From NCBI GenBank assembly GCA_934047225.1, contig OW203991.1, positions 2,914,001-2,978,000 of the forward strand: a DNA stretch of 64,000 bases, written 5' to 3'. Under the pieces are notes generated by a model. The model was not told where the DNA came from, did not search any database, and saw only the letters and a list, made by a program, of their open reading frames with translations. The DNA comes from Ypsolopha sequella. Its lineage: Eukaryota; Arthropoda; Insecta; Lepidoptera; Ypsolophidae. Made by a program: the position numbers and the translations under genes. This document shows, piece after piece, positions 1 through 12,396 of this stretch. Positions within the stretch are counted from its first letter, which is position 1; each line of letters starts with the position of its first letter.

Positions 1-114
1 GTAAGTTTATGTATTAGTTTATTTTAGCGTTAGTAATGAATCATAATGTACTCATGTAATCTATTTTACATTTACATGCTCCCCTCTATTTGTTATGTTC
101 TCACCTTCTCTTTC

Positions 115-240
115 ACCCAAAGGTTGCCTGGTAGATATTGCTATTAGCAACAAGTGCCGCCTTTGTACAATATAAATGTTTTAAGTGTCCTGTTTTATGT
201 ATTTTGTAAATGTACATAAGTGTAATAAATAAAAATGATT
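115..240 (+). mobile_element. LINE 3'-end relic with hairpin
   Basis: GGTTGCCTGGTAGATATTGC is followed by a small stem (TTGCTATTAGCAA), CCGCC and an AATAAATAAA end. This is the arrangement of a lepidopteran LINE 3' UTR known to me from moth genomes. No coding part remains. Confidence 0.5.
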
Positions 241-1130
241 CAGTAACGAAGTTGATGATCAACAACAAAGTTGATATACAGCGTGCTTGGTAATTCGACC
301 TATTTCTTTAAAGCGGTTATACTAGGGATCATTTCCAACAAATAATGCCTATCAACTAGGGGTCGAAAATGATAATTTTTTTTCAAGTAAAACACGTCGA
401 TATTTCAATAACTACAAAATTAAAAAGGTTTTCTTTCCACTTAAAACTTTTTAATTCTGAGATTATGGGAATTCAAGGCACGTATTTTTTTATAAATTCA
501 TCTAATGATCAATAAATAAATGTATTAGTTTTGAAATTGATCTCTATCATAAATTACACACACACACCCTCACACACTCATACACTATTACACACCGACA
601 CACCCGCATACACCCTTACACATACACATACACCCTCTTTCATCACCTACCATATTCCAAATTAATTGTATCAGTGTGAGCTTCAAATTCTTAATTTTAA
701 ATTCTCAAACTGTAATTTTATTTTATTTTATTTATTATTTTATTTTGATTTTTATTTTGTAATCCTAATCTTGTATCTTAATTTTTTTTATCTTAATTTT
801 GTGATTAATTTATAATTTGATTGACATTTTAAATTTAATTTTTATTTAATTTTAATTGAGTAATATAATTCATATTAGCTGTAAATTCATATTTCAATCA
901 ATTTATTATAATTTTAAATTCAATGTAATTAATGGTAACTGAGTAATTTATTGTAGCTAAGATCTGTGTTTTTAATTTTGTATAATTAACAAACTAACAG
1001 CAGAGAATATAAAGTATTTAACAGCATGGAACACCAAAGTTATGTAAGAGACGAGTAAAGGAAGCTAGTCCCCACCACCCAGGGAATCCTACTGTGGGGA
1101 CTAGAGAACGCCAATCTTTGTTTTTTTCCT
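241..1130. other. AT-rich noncoding stretch
   Basis: A CACA/CACT-rich microsatellite lies near 556-640. A short hairpin of GTCCCCACCAC type lies near 1070-1105. I see no coding region. Confidence 0.5.
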
Positions 1131-1163
1131 GTTAATAAATAAATTTGAATTTGAATTTGAATC
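1131..1163 (+). repeat. LINE tail (TTTGAA)n
   Basis: AATAAATAAATTTGAATTTG-type repeats, the usual 3' tail of one lepidopteran LINE group seen again at 41520 and 51970. Confidence 0.55.
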
Positions 1164-2118
1164 TAGCATTCGTCCATATACTGCAAATAAATACCGACTA
1201 ACTGTCAATTTTGTCAAATACCAGCGAAATCAGCTTTTCATGCTCTATCTACTGGTAAAATCGGTTAAGTGTTACGTCGCTTCGTTTGAGATTTAGCTTC
1301 TGATAAAAACAACTAAATGCAGGTAGTTGCAATACATTATACTGACAGCAGCAACTAAGTTTATATAGTCCTGTAATTTTACATTTGACTTTCAATCAAA
1401 ATCATTTACAGTTATTTAAATCTTTTTTGCATTCTAAGGTTTATTAAAAATGTATATTTAATGTGTTTCTAAAACCATCTACAAGCATTTAAGTGATTTT
1501 TGCAAACAACTGAACTGCTCATAGTTTCGTAATTTTATGCAGGTAAAATAACCTAAATATATTTAGGCTTTTTTGTCTGTTGATCGGACGGCTCACAATA
1601 TATTGATTTCCAGCACCTTATATATGATATATACCTATAGTAGTTTTTGCTTGCTTGCTTTTCTTATTAAAAGGCTAAAAATTCATACAGGCAAAAACTA
1701 CTAACAAATTTGAGATGTGTGATGTCATGAAATAATGTGATGAAAGTGCTTTATCCAATGATGCCTATTGTTTTACTTGATCAAAAATACATGGCAAAAA
1801 GGGAAATGCTGAGATTGGACCCATTTTGTGTCATTATTTAACCTGAATCTTTATCTGAAACAGTCATAAAAAACAGAACAAAGTATAACTAAGGTAACAA
1901 AATTAAATGGCTAAAGATAAAAAGAATGAGATATGTAAATGGAGAATCGAAAATATATTTCAACTATGACATGTCTGGCAGACTTCTTTATTTTGATGTC
2001 AGTTCTGAAACCAAAACTGTTACAGCTGCAACAGAACCCGGATGGCGTTATGGTACAAAAAAAAAGTCGAAAATCAAAAACATAGCCTGTAGATTCACTA
2101 ATAGACGAAGGATTTACA
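1164..2118. other. Noncoding, nothing recognised
   Basis: AT-rich. Frames near 1926-2126 show no family features. Confidence 0.4.
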
Positions 2119-2124
2119 TTACCT

Positions 2125-2984
2125 AAATAGGTTTTGCCCGCGGCTTCGCCCGCGTTGATTAAGTTTTTGCATGTCGTATCGAATCTGTAAATATTTTGCA
2201 GACCATTCATTTTTTAGTACGTAGTTGACTTGACCCCTAACTGTTTTTTCGTTGTCATCATCCTTAATTTGATCTCCATGTAAAGTGACTTTGGCGAGGC
2301 CGAAGACCAAAACGCGTGTCCGACTTTGGCGAGGCCGAAGGCCGAGTCGCTTTTCTGATCGACACAATTTTTTGTTTTCTGAATTAATATTCTGTTAATG
2401 TGTCTTTGGTGGTCTTTGATAACTGATTTAATCCCCTAGTATAGTATGTATGGCCAGGCTGAAGGCCGAGCCACGTCTCCGAACGACACTATTTCATGTT
2501 CTCATGGGAACTGATTTATGGAACTAAAAGTAGCCTATATCCTATTCTAGGTGGAGAACTACATTTATGCAAAGTTTCAGCCCCATCGATTTAGTAGGTA
2601 CGGCGTGAAGGAGTAACATTACATCACTTTTTCATAGGAACTTGACACCCCATTGGCATCCCACGGGAACTGATTTATGGCATAAAAAATAGCCTATGTC
2701 CTATTCCAAGTCTAGAACTATATTTGTGCAAAGTTTCAGCCAAATCGGTTTAGTAGATACGACGTGAAGGAGTAATATTACATCACTTTTCTATAGGAAC
2801 TTGACACCCCATTGCCATCCCATGGGAACTGATTTATGAGATAAAAAGTAGTTGATGTCCTATTCTAGGTTTAGAACTACATTTGTGCAAAGTTACAGCC
2901 TAATCGGTTCAGTAGTTACGGCGTGAAGGAGGAACAAACATCCATCCATCCAAACTTTCGCATTTATAATATTAGTGGGAGTGG
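2125..2984 (-). mobile_element. Lep1-like nonautonomous Helitron
   Basis: On the minus strand it begins CTAATATTATAAATGCGAAA and ends at the GC-rich hairpin CGCGGGCGAAGCCGCGGGCA. Both are typical of Lep1 Helitron-like elements of Lepidoptera. Inside are three tandem units of about 160 bases, each with GGGAACTGATTTATG and GCAAAGTTTCAGCC. The CTRR 3' end is not clean. Confidence 0.7.
2500..2930. repeat. Internal ~160-bp tandem repeat, three units
   Basis: GGGAACTGATTTATG recurs near 2507, 2668 and 2824, followed each time by GTCCTATTC-type and AAAGTTTCAGCC/AAAGTTACAGCC segments. The units have diverged by scattered substitutions. Confidence 0.8.
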
Positions 2985-3735
2985 GATTTAACCCAACTGT
3001 ACAAAGAAGTGCAACTGTGCAAAAAAGAAGGATTTGGTCAAATTGTGTGACCAGGGTGTAATAACAGAAGAATTCCATGAACATTAATTACCAGATGTGG
3101 CCGTTTCCGAAACCAGTGAAGATGAATTTTTTTTTCAATTTCAGCTCTATAGTAAAGTAGTTACAACTGGTAAACCTAATGGTGTTATACTTTGGGAAAC
3201 CTTTGTAGTAAGTTAAATTTACATGAAAAAACCATTGGAAAATCAATAACATTAATGTTAATAAAAAAAACGCCGAGTCTCAAATTAAAAAAACATCAAT
3301 TAATGCATTGTTTACAGGTAAAAAAGCCTAAATGATTGGAAACATCTGAGTTTTGTTACTTAAAGCCTTATAATAAATCCTAATTGAAAGAACTGATACA
3401 TTAAATGATTAAATAAAACATTATTTAGCCCTATTATGATTGTTATCACTCTAATTCACTAATTACCCTAAGATTCATAAATATTAATTTTACAGCTAAA
3501 AACAACTAAATGTGCTCCCCCTTGCAAGTAATTGTAGTTTTTTCCTGCCAATTTGCAAATAATCAATTTTTTTTCTCAACAATAACAAAATGCATTAAAT
3601 AACTTATGAAATAAAATATACAAGTTTAGCATATTCTTGCAAATTCTTTACAATTTTTGTGTGCAAATTTTCAAAACGCATTTACTCAAAATGACAAAAA
3701 TGTCAGTTAGCTGATATTTGCATTATATATATATC
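2985..3735. other. AT-rich noncoding, nothing recognised
   Basis: No coding potential or repeat signature is identified. Confidence 0.4.
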
Positions 3736-3744
3736 AATCTTCAT

Positions 3745-4430
3745 CCGGCTTTACCACTAGTGTATCAGATACCGTCAGTAAACACAGTGATTCTGATGTA
3801 ATAGGTGCAGAAATTGACGATATTGACAGAGATATTACCGAGTATTCTGATATCGAAACTGATCCTGACTTAACAAATAACTCACAAGTTCACTTCAGTG
3901 ACAACCAGAGGTCCCATAACTTGCCAATTGTCGAAAAACAGGCAAAATACATCTACAATGAGGACACGCCCATAGCTGCTAGTTTGGCACTGCTTGGTCA
4001 GTCTACATCCAGTGCCCGTAATGCAATAAGATCAAATGGGGACCCAGAATCAATACCGCCCATTGGCATAGAGACCAAAGTAGAAGCATCCAATGAGGAT
4101 CCAAAGCTAGGCCAGCCCAAAGACAATCTATCAAGTACTTATTGTGTTGATGAAACAGTCTTAGTGAGATATAATTCAAGACAAACTTGGAAGTATTATG
4201 TTGGCATCATCCAAAGCATTAATGAAGACCAATTCACAATATAATTCTACAAAACAGATGGCAGAAATAATGACTTGAAATTATAAACCAAAAAAAAAAA
4301 GACGTGGACACATTAACATCAATATCTATAGTGAAAACTGTTGAAATTATGCAAATTTCACAGATGCCAGAAGAGTACATGCTTTACAAGGAAGAAGACT
4401 ATATTTATGTTTATTATTTTTTTCAGAAAT
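3745..4430 (+). pseudogene. Decayed transposon-type ORF
   Basis: The longest open part is an acidic Ser/Asp-rich linker (HSDSDVIGAEIDDIDRDI), then DTPIAASLALLGQ and a module VLVRYNSRQTWKYYVGIIQS. After a stop the homologous reading goes on in other frames: FYKTDGRNND, then DVDTLTSISIVKTVEIMQIS and YMLYKEEDYIY. The 'LVRY...YYVG.I...F...FYR' module is common at the C-termini of lepidopteran transposase-like proteins, from general knowledge. At least two stops and one frame change break it. Confidence 0.5.
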
Positions 4431-5904
4431 TGCTACTAAAATTATAAATACCTATTGCTCTATAATTTGTTATTGCTTGATAAGTGAAAGGGTGTCAAAA
4501 TTAATGTTTCCATTATGATATTAAAACTGATAATTAATTTAAATAGTAATATATACAAAATAAGACAAATATGACCATTACGCATGTTTCCCTTTAAATA
4601 AAAATAGTATTTCGTCTTTGAAACGAAAAAATATATGTAAATGTTGATTTGTTAGGTAAAGTACTTTTTTGAAAAAAAAAACTTATTTTTTTGCTTTTGT
4701 TGGTTTTTGAACGCATCCCAAAAACATGCCAAGTATCGCTTGTTCCGATTAATTATACATATAATTCTATAGAAAAAGGGCAGAAATCTATTTGAATAGC
4801 CCCAATGCGGGGGCTATTTTGGACGAGCATAAAATAGATTTAAAACAAAGTGTAAGACTAAACTTTACCCAAAAAATATATTCAAGTGTGCAGGAATACG
4901 TTGTTTAGAAATTATTAACAAATTTTCAGAAAAAACGTCCCAAATAGCTCCATTCTATGATACCGGACAATTCTTAAAAAAATAATGGTTAATTTATATA
5001 CCAAAATAATGAAAACTATGTCCTAAAATGGTGTATATTCTCTAATTATAAAAGAATTTTTAGAAATTAAGCTATGAGAATTAAATAATTTTACATCAAA
5101 TCAGAATTATCTGTATATATTTAACATGTAACTGGATAATCATCATCAGTGGCAACTTGTTTGATAAAGAAGACTTGGCCAGATCCTAAACACTCAATTA
5201 ATCTGGCCAACATGTACACACCCATCTTTCTGGAACCATTAGTAGACAGGTTGAAAAACAATTATTTTGGTCAGAGTGGATATGGGGGCACAACTAGGAC
5301 TTGCAATAGTCAAATAATATTCCAATAATGGAAAATTTTTCGTATTTGAATATCCATCTTTTTTGGGTATTATTGGAGTAATATTTGAAAAATAAGAAAA
5401 AGTTAAAAGCTGTTTCTAGTAATCAAGTCTTGAAGTCCCAAAGAGACTAATTTCTCTAAATAACAAAATCTTTATTATTTGAATAATTTGTTTTGGCACT
5501 TTAAGACATTTATTTATTTATTTACTTTAATTAAAATGGACAAACCAATTACAATAATTAAAGATAGTAACACAAACACAAAATTTGACATGATTACTAT
5601 AAGAGTTTTTAACTTTTTTTATTATACAAGTAATAACTAAAAAATAGAAGAATATCTGAATGCCTAAAATTTTCAAATATTTGAATATTCAAATACAATC
5701 CCTAGCACAACTGAAGGATTTCTGGGTTGTCATAAATAAATTTCCACAAAGGTTAGTATGGCGCTCACTATACTACATTCCGCAATTCTTAATACCTACT
5801 CTCTGGGCTGCAAACATTTTCCAAATCTTTTTTCCTATAGTCCCCCTCATCTACACCCAACCAGTAACCACTTTCAATAGCACCCCACCAAATATATAAT
5901 ACCT
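4431..5904. other. AT-rich noncoding
   Basis: Nothing recognised. An oligo-A/T-rich run with scattered ATATTTGAATATT motifs lies near 5300-5700. Confidence 0.4.
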
Positions 5905-5912
5905 ATGTATAA

Positions 5913-6651
5913 CAGTGGCGTACACAGAACTTTTTGCTGGAAAAGCAAGCAATTGGTCAAGAACATTCAGATTTTGTATATTCAGATTTTTGTGATTAAC
6001 ACGTCTGCTTATATACGGTAGGATTGTACCGCGAGTCTATTATATTAAATTGTCATCTCAATTCAATAATTCTACGGGTTAAGATATTAGGTGCTACTTA
6101 TGTTGCATGTTACCCTGCGAGGTGTCCACGGAAGACCAGCGTCGTGGTACAGAATAGTGCCATGACACATGCTGAGTGGAGGCCTTTTGGGTGTCACTTA
6201 TGTTTTGTTTGTTATTGATTATATTGTATTTTAATTGTGTGACACCAATAAAGTTTTTTCTATTCTTTCTATTCTAACAACAGTAAAAAAAATTTGGAAA
6301 AATTTAAATATCACTTTGAAAAAAAAAAGTTTGTATAGGAAATTTTCACTCTATGGTAGACAGTGGTATCGATTCGGCATAACACGTCTTAACTTATTTG
6401 ACAGGACTAATTTATTATTATTATTTTAAGCATCCTGTCTTTTTCTTTCTTTATCGAAAAGACAAGGACAGAATGCTTAAATTAAATTTAGTCCTGTCAA
6501 ATAAGTTAAGATGTGCTTCACCAAATCGGTACCATTGTCTACCCTGGCATCATACAATTTTTAAGTGATATTTAAATTTTTTCATATTTTTTTATTGTTA
6601 TTCTTGAACAATTGCTTGCTTTTCCAGCAAAAAGTTCTGTGCACACCACTG
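5913..6651. mobile_element. Nonautonomous hAT-like foldback element
   Basis: The ends are CAGTGGCGTACACAGAAC and, inverted, CAGTGGTGTGCACAGAAC. The ends continue as long inverted arms (TTTTTGCTGGAAAAGCAAGC). The 8-base target duplication ATGTATAA flanks it (5905-5912 and 6652-6659) and fits the hAT pattern nTnnnnAn. The left arm is interrupted by extra sequence at about 5956-6270. Confidence 0.85.
6085..6285 (+). mobile_element. LINE/SINE 3'-end fragment inside the hAT foldback
   Basis: Contains GAAGACCAGCGTCGTGGTAC and ends GTGACACCAATAAAG(TTCTATTC)n, a non-LTR type 3' end. It has no counterpart in the right arm, so it arrived after the foldback formed. Confidence 0.5.
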
Positions 6652-6809
6652 ATGTATAACTAAATACCGAGTAGATAAAAGGAATAAAATATTCTTTAGC
6701 CATGTTGTTTAGTTTCATATATTGCAATCAGAATTTCGTCGCATAGGTTCTAACACCACATATCTCAGTTTTGATCATTCTCTACTTAAATATTCATTCT
6801 CTACGACTA

Positions 6810-7063
6810 TACAAGGTGACTTTTTGATCATCGTCCAAATTCATACTGGAGGCTTGATATGTGATCAGTATCAATTTTTGTGAAATTCGTAAAATGAAAT
6901 TACGGCTTCCCATAGAAATTCAGTTCCAGTCCCGAGTGAATCACTATGGGGAGTCGAAATTTCATTTTACGAATTTCACCAAAATTGTTATTGATCCATG
7001 ATACTGATCACTTACCAAGCCACCAGTATGAATTTGGACGATGATCAAAAAGTCACTCTGTAT
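6810..7063. mobile_element. Foldback MITE, TA target (copy A)
   Basis: It has long inverted arms starting TACAAGGTGACTTTTTGATC, with TA on each side. A second copy lies at 36467-36732. The arms include TCGTCCAAATTCATACTGG and TGAAATTCGTAAAATGAAAT. Confidence 0.88.
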
Positions 7064-7443
7064 ATTTTGACTTACACTGTGTAGATCGTTGGTTCATTAG
7101 TTGTTCTAGATACAATTTGCTGTGTTAAAACTTATGCGACTATTTGTGTCTTACTTCAAAAGTGCCTATTGTTTTAAAATAACCCGTAAATTTCTGAAAC
7201 TAGGATAACAGCTGATTTTTGTTTATGATTAGGTCAGTGTCAATAAGTGAGCAGATAAATTTCAAGGTCTTTTTACACTCAGTACTGTACCCTCTTTATG
7301 ATGTTGATGAACAAGATACAAAACAATTTCATAAGTTTACTAAACTGCAATTTAAATGTTAGGTTAGAATTGATTACGAAGTTAGTTTGTTGTTGTTTTG
7401 TATAAAGTTTTGAAGATGCTTAAACAAAAGTAGGTACTTACTG
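7064..7443. other. Noncoding, nothing recognised
   Basis: If the exon candidate at 7444-7576 is real, this is the start of its first intron. Confidence 0.35.
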
Positions 7444-7576
7444 ATAGAATATTAGGTCTAGACGTGGGTATTGCTCGCGCAGAATCATTGTAAGATGAGC
7501 TCCGGGACGACTGGCTATCACTAGAAAAGTCCGAATGATTCGACTGGCTATCACTGATCTCCAGCTTCATGGTCAT
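7444..7576 (-). CDS. Candidate first coding exon of an unrecognised gene
   Basis: The frame starts MTMKLEISDSQSNHSDFSSD and continues with a Ser-rich stretch and ARAIPTSRPNILS, ending TCA|GTAAGT, an excellent donor. The SDSQS motif occurs twice, as an imperfect internal repeat. The open frame extends 15 codons further upstream (to 7621) with another ATG. No matching downstream exon is seen in 1-7443, so the rest of the gene would lie beyond the left edge. The family is not recognised. It could also be a chance frame. Confidence 0.3.
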
Positions 7577-7639
7577 CAGTCCAGCTTGGTTCACTACTCC
7601 AAAAACTAATACAGAACACACACAGGAGAAGTTTTATGT

Positions 7640-8204
7640 AATTGACCAACGTCCAGTGCGTATAATCGCACAGAAAAACGACCTCGAGGTTAACTAGCGA
7701 CCGAGTGACGAACAAGTTTCTCTATTCTATTTCCGCGTAGTAAAGTGCGATCAAAAACTTGTCAAAACACTCGCGAACAGTTTAACGAGTTTCTACGAAA
7801 TAGAAAAGAATATCGCACACACAACAATAAAATTCACATTCTGAAAACATTGATGACTCATCATTCAGTGACGTAGTCACGTAGCCTTCGGTTTGGGGAT
7901 GCCCTTCTCGCAAGAAAATATTTTTTTCCACGATAATAAAAGGTCCTATGCGCCCATCTATCAGTGTACGCATGAGAACTTTTCGAACATATTCAACTTC
8001 AAAATACAAGGGTGATCTCATGGTCTATTTTTAGCAGATGACATGACGTGACGTGATATTCCTCCAATCGCTGCTTGATGAGATTGTGAGGGTTTAATGA
8101 CGTCATACATTCGTAGGTAGCGTTCAAAATATCGTAATCTCTTTATTTGTTTGCGAATATTGCGATTATTGTATTAGTATTGTACTATAAACAATACATC
8201 TTCA
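7640..8204. other. Noncoding; possible promoter of the leftward exon candidate
   Basis: Less AT-rich than its surroundings. No core-promoter motif can be pinned down. Confidence 0.25.
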
Positions 8205-8551
8205 CGACATGAATCCCCGAGGGGATGTCAGCGGTGTTCTGAGTGTGAACTGTGAATGAAATGCAGTCCACACTCGATACACCCGCGTTTCACCGACGAA
8301 TATTAAGTCCCAAAGTGATGAGTGGTGAGCTCTTTAACGTCGTATTTCGAGCATAAATAGGTACCTACACGCTTTTTAGGGCATGCAGGTTTCCTTACAA
8401 TGTTTTCTTTTACCGTTCAGCAAGTGGTATAATACAAATACTATGCACATAAATTCCGAAAAATTGATTAGTGCATGCCCGACCGGAGATTGAACCACAG
8501 AACACTTGATTGAACCGTCAAGAGTGAGAGGCCAGCGTTTTACCCACAGAA
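8205..8551 (-). mobile_element. tRNA-derived SINE-like element
   Basis: On the minus strand the head resembles a tRNA. It has an A-box-like GGGTAAAACGCTGG, a B box GGTTCAATCTCC about 45 bases later, then GGTCGGGCATGC. The body holds a hairpin of GAGTGTGGACTG type and the GAATCCCCGAGGGGAT motif. Related bodies lie at 19553-19800 and 59612-59760. Confidence 0.6.
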
Positions 8552-8571
8552 GGAGTAAAATTTCTAACCCA

Positions 8572-9060
8572 AAGGTGCGTTCAGAGCTGGGTTTGTACAC
8601 TAGGGTTGTAACTAAATAGTACATTATATACCGTTGTAACGCTGAGTTTTTGAACGGGTTTCATCAAATAGCGACACCCAAAAACGTCAATTGTCATTTT
8701 TGCATTATATTTAGAACAAGTATGTCGTTGAGAGGTTCCCCTCTGTACGAAATTTAACGTAAAAATATTAAGTGGCGTTTGGAGACTATGGGAATCTTGC
8801 AAACCCTGCTGGGCCATAAACTAGAGGTGACAACAAAGTTCTAATGCCGTCTCTGTAGCATGCATTGAAAATTGTATACGCAATCCTGCTGTCAGTGTTA
8901 GAAAATAACGAAATTGTTAATTTATGAATGGCTATCTGAATTTATCTTGGAAATGTCGACACCAGTGCAATGTAGCAAACGGCACTGTCATTTTTAAACG
9001 GTCGGTGCTGAGACGCGAGTTGATTTTTGAACGGGTTTGTGCTGCAACCCGTTCCAAACC
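8572..9060. repeat. Diverged single-arm copy of the 12.4-kb foldback
   Basis: Shares AACGCTGAGTTTTTGAACGG, the TTGTCATTTTTGCATTATAT stretch and the GTCGACACCAGTG and CTGTCATTTTT segments with the arms at 12397-13245. It also carries a counterpart of that element's loop. It is interrupted and diverged. Confidence 0.75.
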
Positions 9061-9106
9061 AACCATCATAGTACGTATCGTAATTATCGTATACGATGAT
9101 GATTTA

Positions 9107-9224
9107 TAGTGGTCTGAAGTTACCTGCACAATCACGTTTGACAGCCAACTTTTTCCCACGATTTTTGACGTTTGGTCATGACCGGATCGTGGGTGTTTAT
9201 AGTGGAAAATAGTACAGCTTGGCA
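9107..9224 (+). repeat. ~120-bp interspersed repeat, copy 1
   Basis: Contains GGTCTGAAGTTACCTGCACA and ATCGTGGGTGTTTATAGTGG. A diverged copy lies at 9909-10030, only 0.8 kb away and in the same orientation. Confidence 0.8.
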
Positions 9225-9908
9225 AAAAAGAGTCTGACGCGGTGACAGGTGCAACCAATTATTTTGATTGGCGGCAACACCTACGTAACTGTCGACTACT
9301 GTCAAGATAGTCTGTGCTTGTGTGTCATTCGTTCGATGCGACTAAGAGATATTGATCCGCAAAAAGTTTGCTTTTAGTGTTATGTAATTTTATTGATTCA
9401 TTAATATATTAATTTATATGAATTACCTAGTTTGGTTGTCATTGATTTTCAGTGAATCAATTTTGAACGGATTTAACACTCGTTTTATTTGATTTTTACA
9501 AAAAGCCAACGTTTCAAAATGGAGTGGTGAACGGAGTGTGAAATATGTTCAACATTGTTTCATGTATAGTGCTTATGAAAACTTAAGAAAATATTATGAA
9601 TTCTCCAAAGTCAATATTGCTATCGTTTGATTCAAAATCTTGAGTGAATTAAGATTAGGAAACGCCGACGTTGTTAGCGAACATACATACATGACTTTGA
9701 AAGTGTCTGCCTTGTCTTAAATAAAGTATCAAAGTCATTAATTCTCACTATGGGGTGGTCATATGTAAGGTAGGCGCGCCCTCATTTATTCCACACTCTA
9801 TTTTGCCAAGCTGTAGTTTAATGTGATGTGATGACCGTACCCATACTTGACTTACCAACGATAGCTGAGAGTTATGAATCTGTTTAATCTGATGACCACA
9901 CTGTGGTT

Positions 9909-10030
9909 TGTAGTGGCCTGAAGTTAGCTACACAATCGTTTGGCAGACAATTTTTTCCAACGTTTTTTGACGTTTGTTGAGGGTCGTGAGTCATGACCAA
10001 ATCGTGGGTGTTTTTGGTGGAAAATAGTGG
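9909..10030 (+). repeat. ~120-bp interspersed repeat, copy 2
   Basis: Contains GGCCTGAAGTTAGCTACACA and ATCGTGGGTGTTTTTGGTGG, matching the copy at 9107. Confidence 0.8.
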
Positions 10031-10509
10031 TATATTGTGATCTGATAACCATACCCATAATCATTTCGCACAGTGACAGATAAATTACGTTTTATATACA
10101 TAAAAATCAAAGTACGGTTTTTGAACATGAAAAAATGCAGGGTTGTAATAGGTAAGCTTCTTGTTCAAATACTTTTCACGCATAGTGATTCGAAATTAAA
10201 AATAAAATCTTATTTTTTTGTATACAACAAATCACGTTATGTTTTATTTTTTAAGACTAGCGATTTTTATGTATAGCGGGACCCAAGGTGAGTCACATGA
10301 ACTACAATACGCACGCATCTACTTTGCCAGTTCGGCCGCTACAAATATTTAAACTTTTGAAATTTGCACTGCAATATATAACTGGAAATGTATATATTTC
10401 TAGGTAAATGAGGGTGATTTTTGCATAAAATAAGTGGTAACTTGTAACTTTATAACGGAACCGTCCTTCCCAAGCAATGTGTTTTGAAATTATGAAAAAA
10501 GAAGTTTTT

Positions 10510-10675
10510 GTTTTTAAAGAACAAATCACATTATGTCATTTTTTTCACGACTAGTTCAAATTATTAAGCTGCGATGGATAATATGTACATAGAAATCAAT
10601 GGCAGCTTAACAGTTTGAACTAGTCGTGACAAAAAATACATAACGTGATTTGTTCCATACAAAAAAAAGATTTTA
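10510..10675. repeat. Foldback hairpin
   Basis: AACAAATCAC...TTTCACGACTAGTTC is inverted as GAACTAGTCGTGAC...GTGATTTGTT. A third, shorter related segment lies at 10195-10270. Confidence 0.85.
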
Positions 10676-10922
10676 TTTTTAAAGCATACTGCCAGAGCTT
10701 GTACACGGGGAATCTGTGGGTAAAGTGTACCAAGAGATCGCTAGACACCCTGCGCGTCCAATATAATAACGTATTTTGAATGTTGATGGGATTGCCCCGC
10801 TTATGTAATGCGTAAGGGATGTTTGCTGAATATTAAACTGATGGCTTTGCAGCTATAATTCGCAAAAAAACGATATCTCTGATTCGCAGGACCCGGGACA
10901 GTCCCAACAACATGCTGTGGGC

Positions 10923-11084
10923 GTAGCATTGTGTTTAATCGCACGCGACGTCACTAGTTGAATCACAAGTGCGAGGAGCGTGACGTACTGTTTAATCGCA
11001 AAAACATTGTTTCTCGCTTCTCACACCTGTGATTCAACCAAGTAACATCGCATGCGATTAAACACTGTGCTACGAGGCCTGGAA
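10923..11084. repeat. Foldback hairpin with GTAGCA ends
   Basis: GTAGCATTGTGTTTAATCGC pairs with the inverted GTAGCACAGTGTTTAATCGC. A second stem half, GTGATTCAAC, lies inside. Confidence 0.85.
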
Positions 11085-11190
11085 ACTGTAGCTGACAGGT
11101 TTACGTCACCACGGTGGAGGTGCTTTGTACAAAGAGTGATCAGGGAAAACTCCTCAAATCTTTGATCGCTCTTTGTACAGGGCAAAACAA

Positions 11191-12396
11191 CATACACTAC
11201 TCTGTATAGTTTTTAGTATAGCTTCGGGTTTTGTATTTTATTTTATTTTAATTTATGTTACTAACCAAATATTAAGTCTTACTAATATGCTATGGATTCT
11301 GAGTTATCCGAAATAAAAGATTTTATTTTATTTATTTTTAATTTGGAGTCACTGTGCGTGAGGGAAAAGATTTCATCAAGTATTTGAACAACAAGTTGGT
11401 TATAACAACCCTGCATTTTTTTGTTTTTAAAACCTTACTATCTTTGATTTCCATGTATATGGAACGTAATGAGGTATTTAAAAAAAAAGATATAGTCCGA
11501 AACATCTCGATCTCACATCTCGATAGATCGACATGGCGAGAGTTCTCAACTCAAAAACATGTTTCATGTAAACGAATTTATTTCTAGTAAAAAATAAAAA
11601 CTGATTTATTAGTGATGGGAACGATGATTATAACGAGATATGTGCAATCAATAAATAAATGTTGAATATTTTATGGAGGTCGTTATTAACAAATTCAATT
11701 TTATCTTAAAATTAACATAAACATAAAACATTTCGTCGCAACATGGATTCCTGTTAAAACGTGACGGTAAAAAACACTCAGTTAGACCGCGTCTCGTCAA
11801 CGCCATCTGTTGAATAATTTGGAACCAAGGTTTTTTTTAAATGGGCTGTCATAAACCCTCAGAATAAGGAATACAAATCCTTATTCTGAGCATAAACCCA
11901 GTCCGGGTTTTTGAAAGGCTATCCGATACTGCTGTCATGTCAATCTGTCATGTCAGTCCAGTGCTGCCAACTTAGCACTTTCAGTGCTAGATCTAGCACT
12001 ATTTTCATATATTTAGCACTGAAAAATTATGTACAGCACTTTGCACCTTGCACTACATCTAGCACTATTTAGCAGTCATTCAAGACCTGCCTCTTATATA
12101 TGAAATTGCCCCCGATATTCTTACAAAATATTTTTTTTTTTTTTTTATTTTTATTTATTTACTTAAATGGTTAGTATTACAGAAAAACTTAATTAGGCCT
12201 ATCCTAGGGTTAGTAAAATACAAAAATAGAGAACAAAAAGAATTTGGGACTAATAATACCCAAAGCAGGCTTCCGACACATTAACAGATTCTTTCTCAGA
12301 CTGTAAAACTAACAACCTAGCACATAATAATAGTTTCGAATATGTGTGCTCCGATACTAGAGTTCTCCGTAACACGGAAGCACTATGAAGTTATTT
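11191..12396. other. Noncoding, AT-rich
   Basis: Holds a short hairpin near 11855-11890 (CTCAGAATAAGGA and inverse) and a run of repeated AGCACT words near 11975-12070. No gene is seen. Confidence 0.4.

Noticed and set aside
1..6. GTAAGT at the very start of the window, as if an exon on the + strand ended just outside
   Set aside because: The motif is common, nothing to the right (1-5900) gives a matching acceptor with coding sequence, and the window cut is arbitrary.
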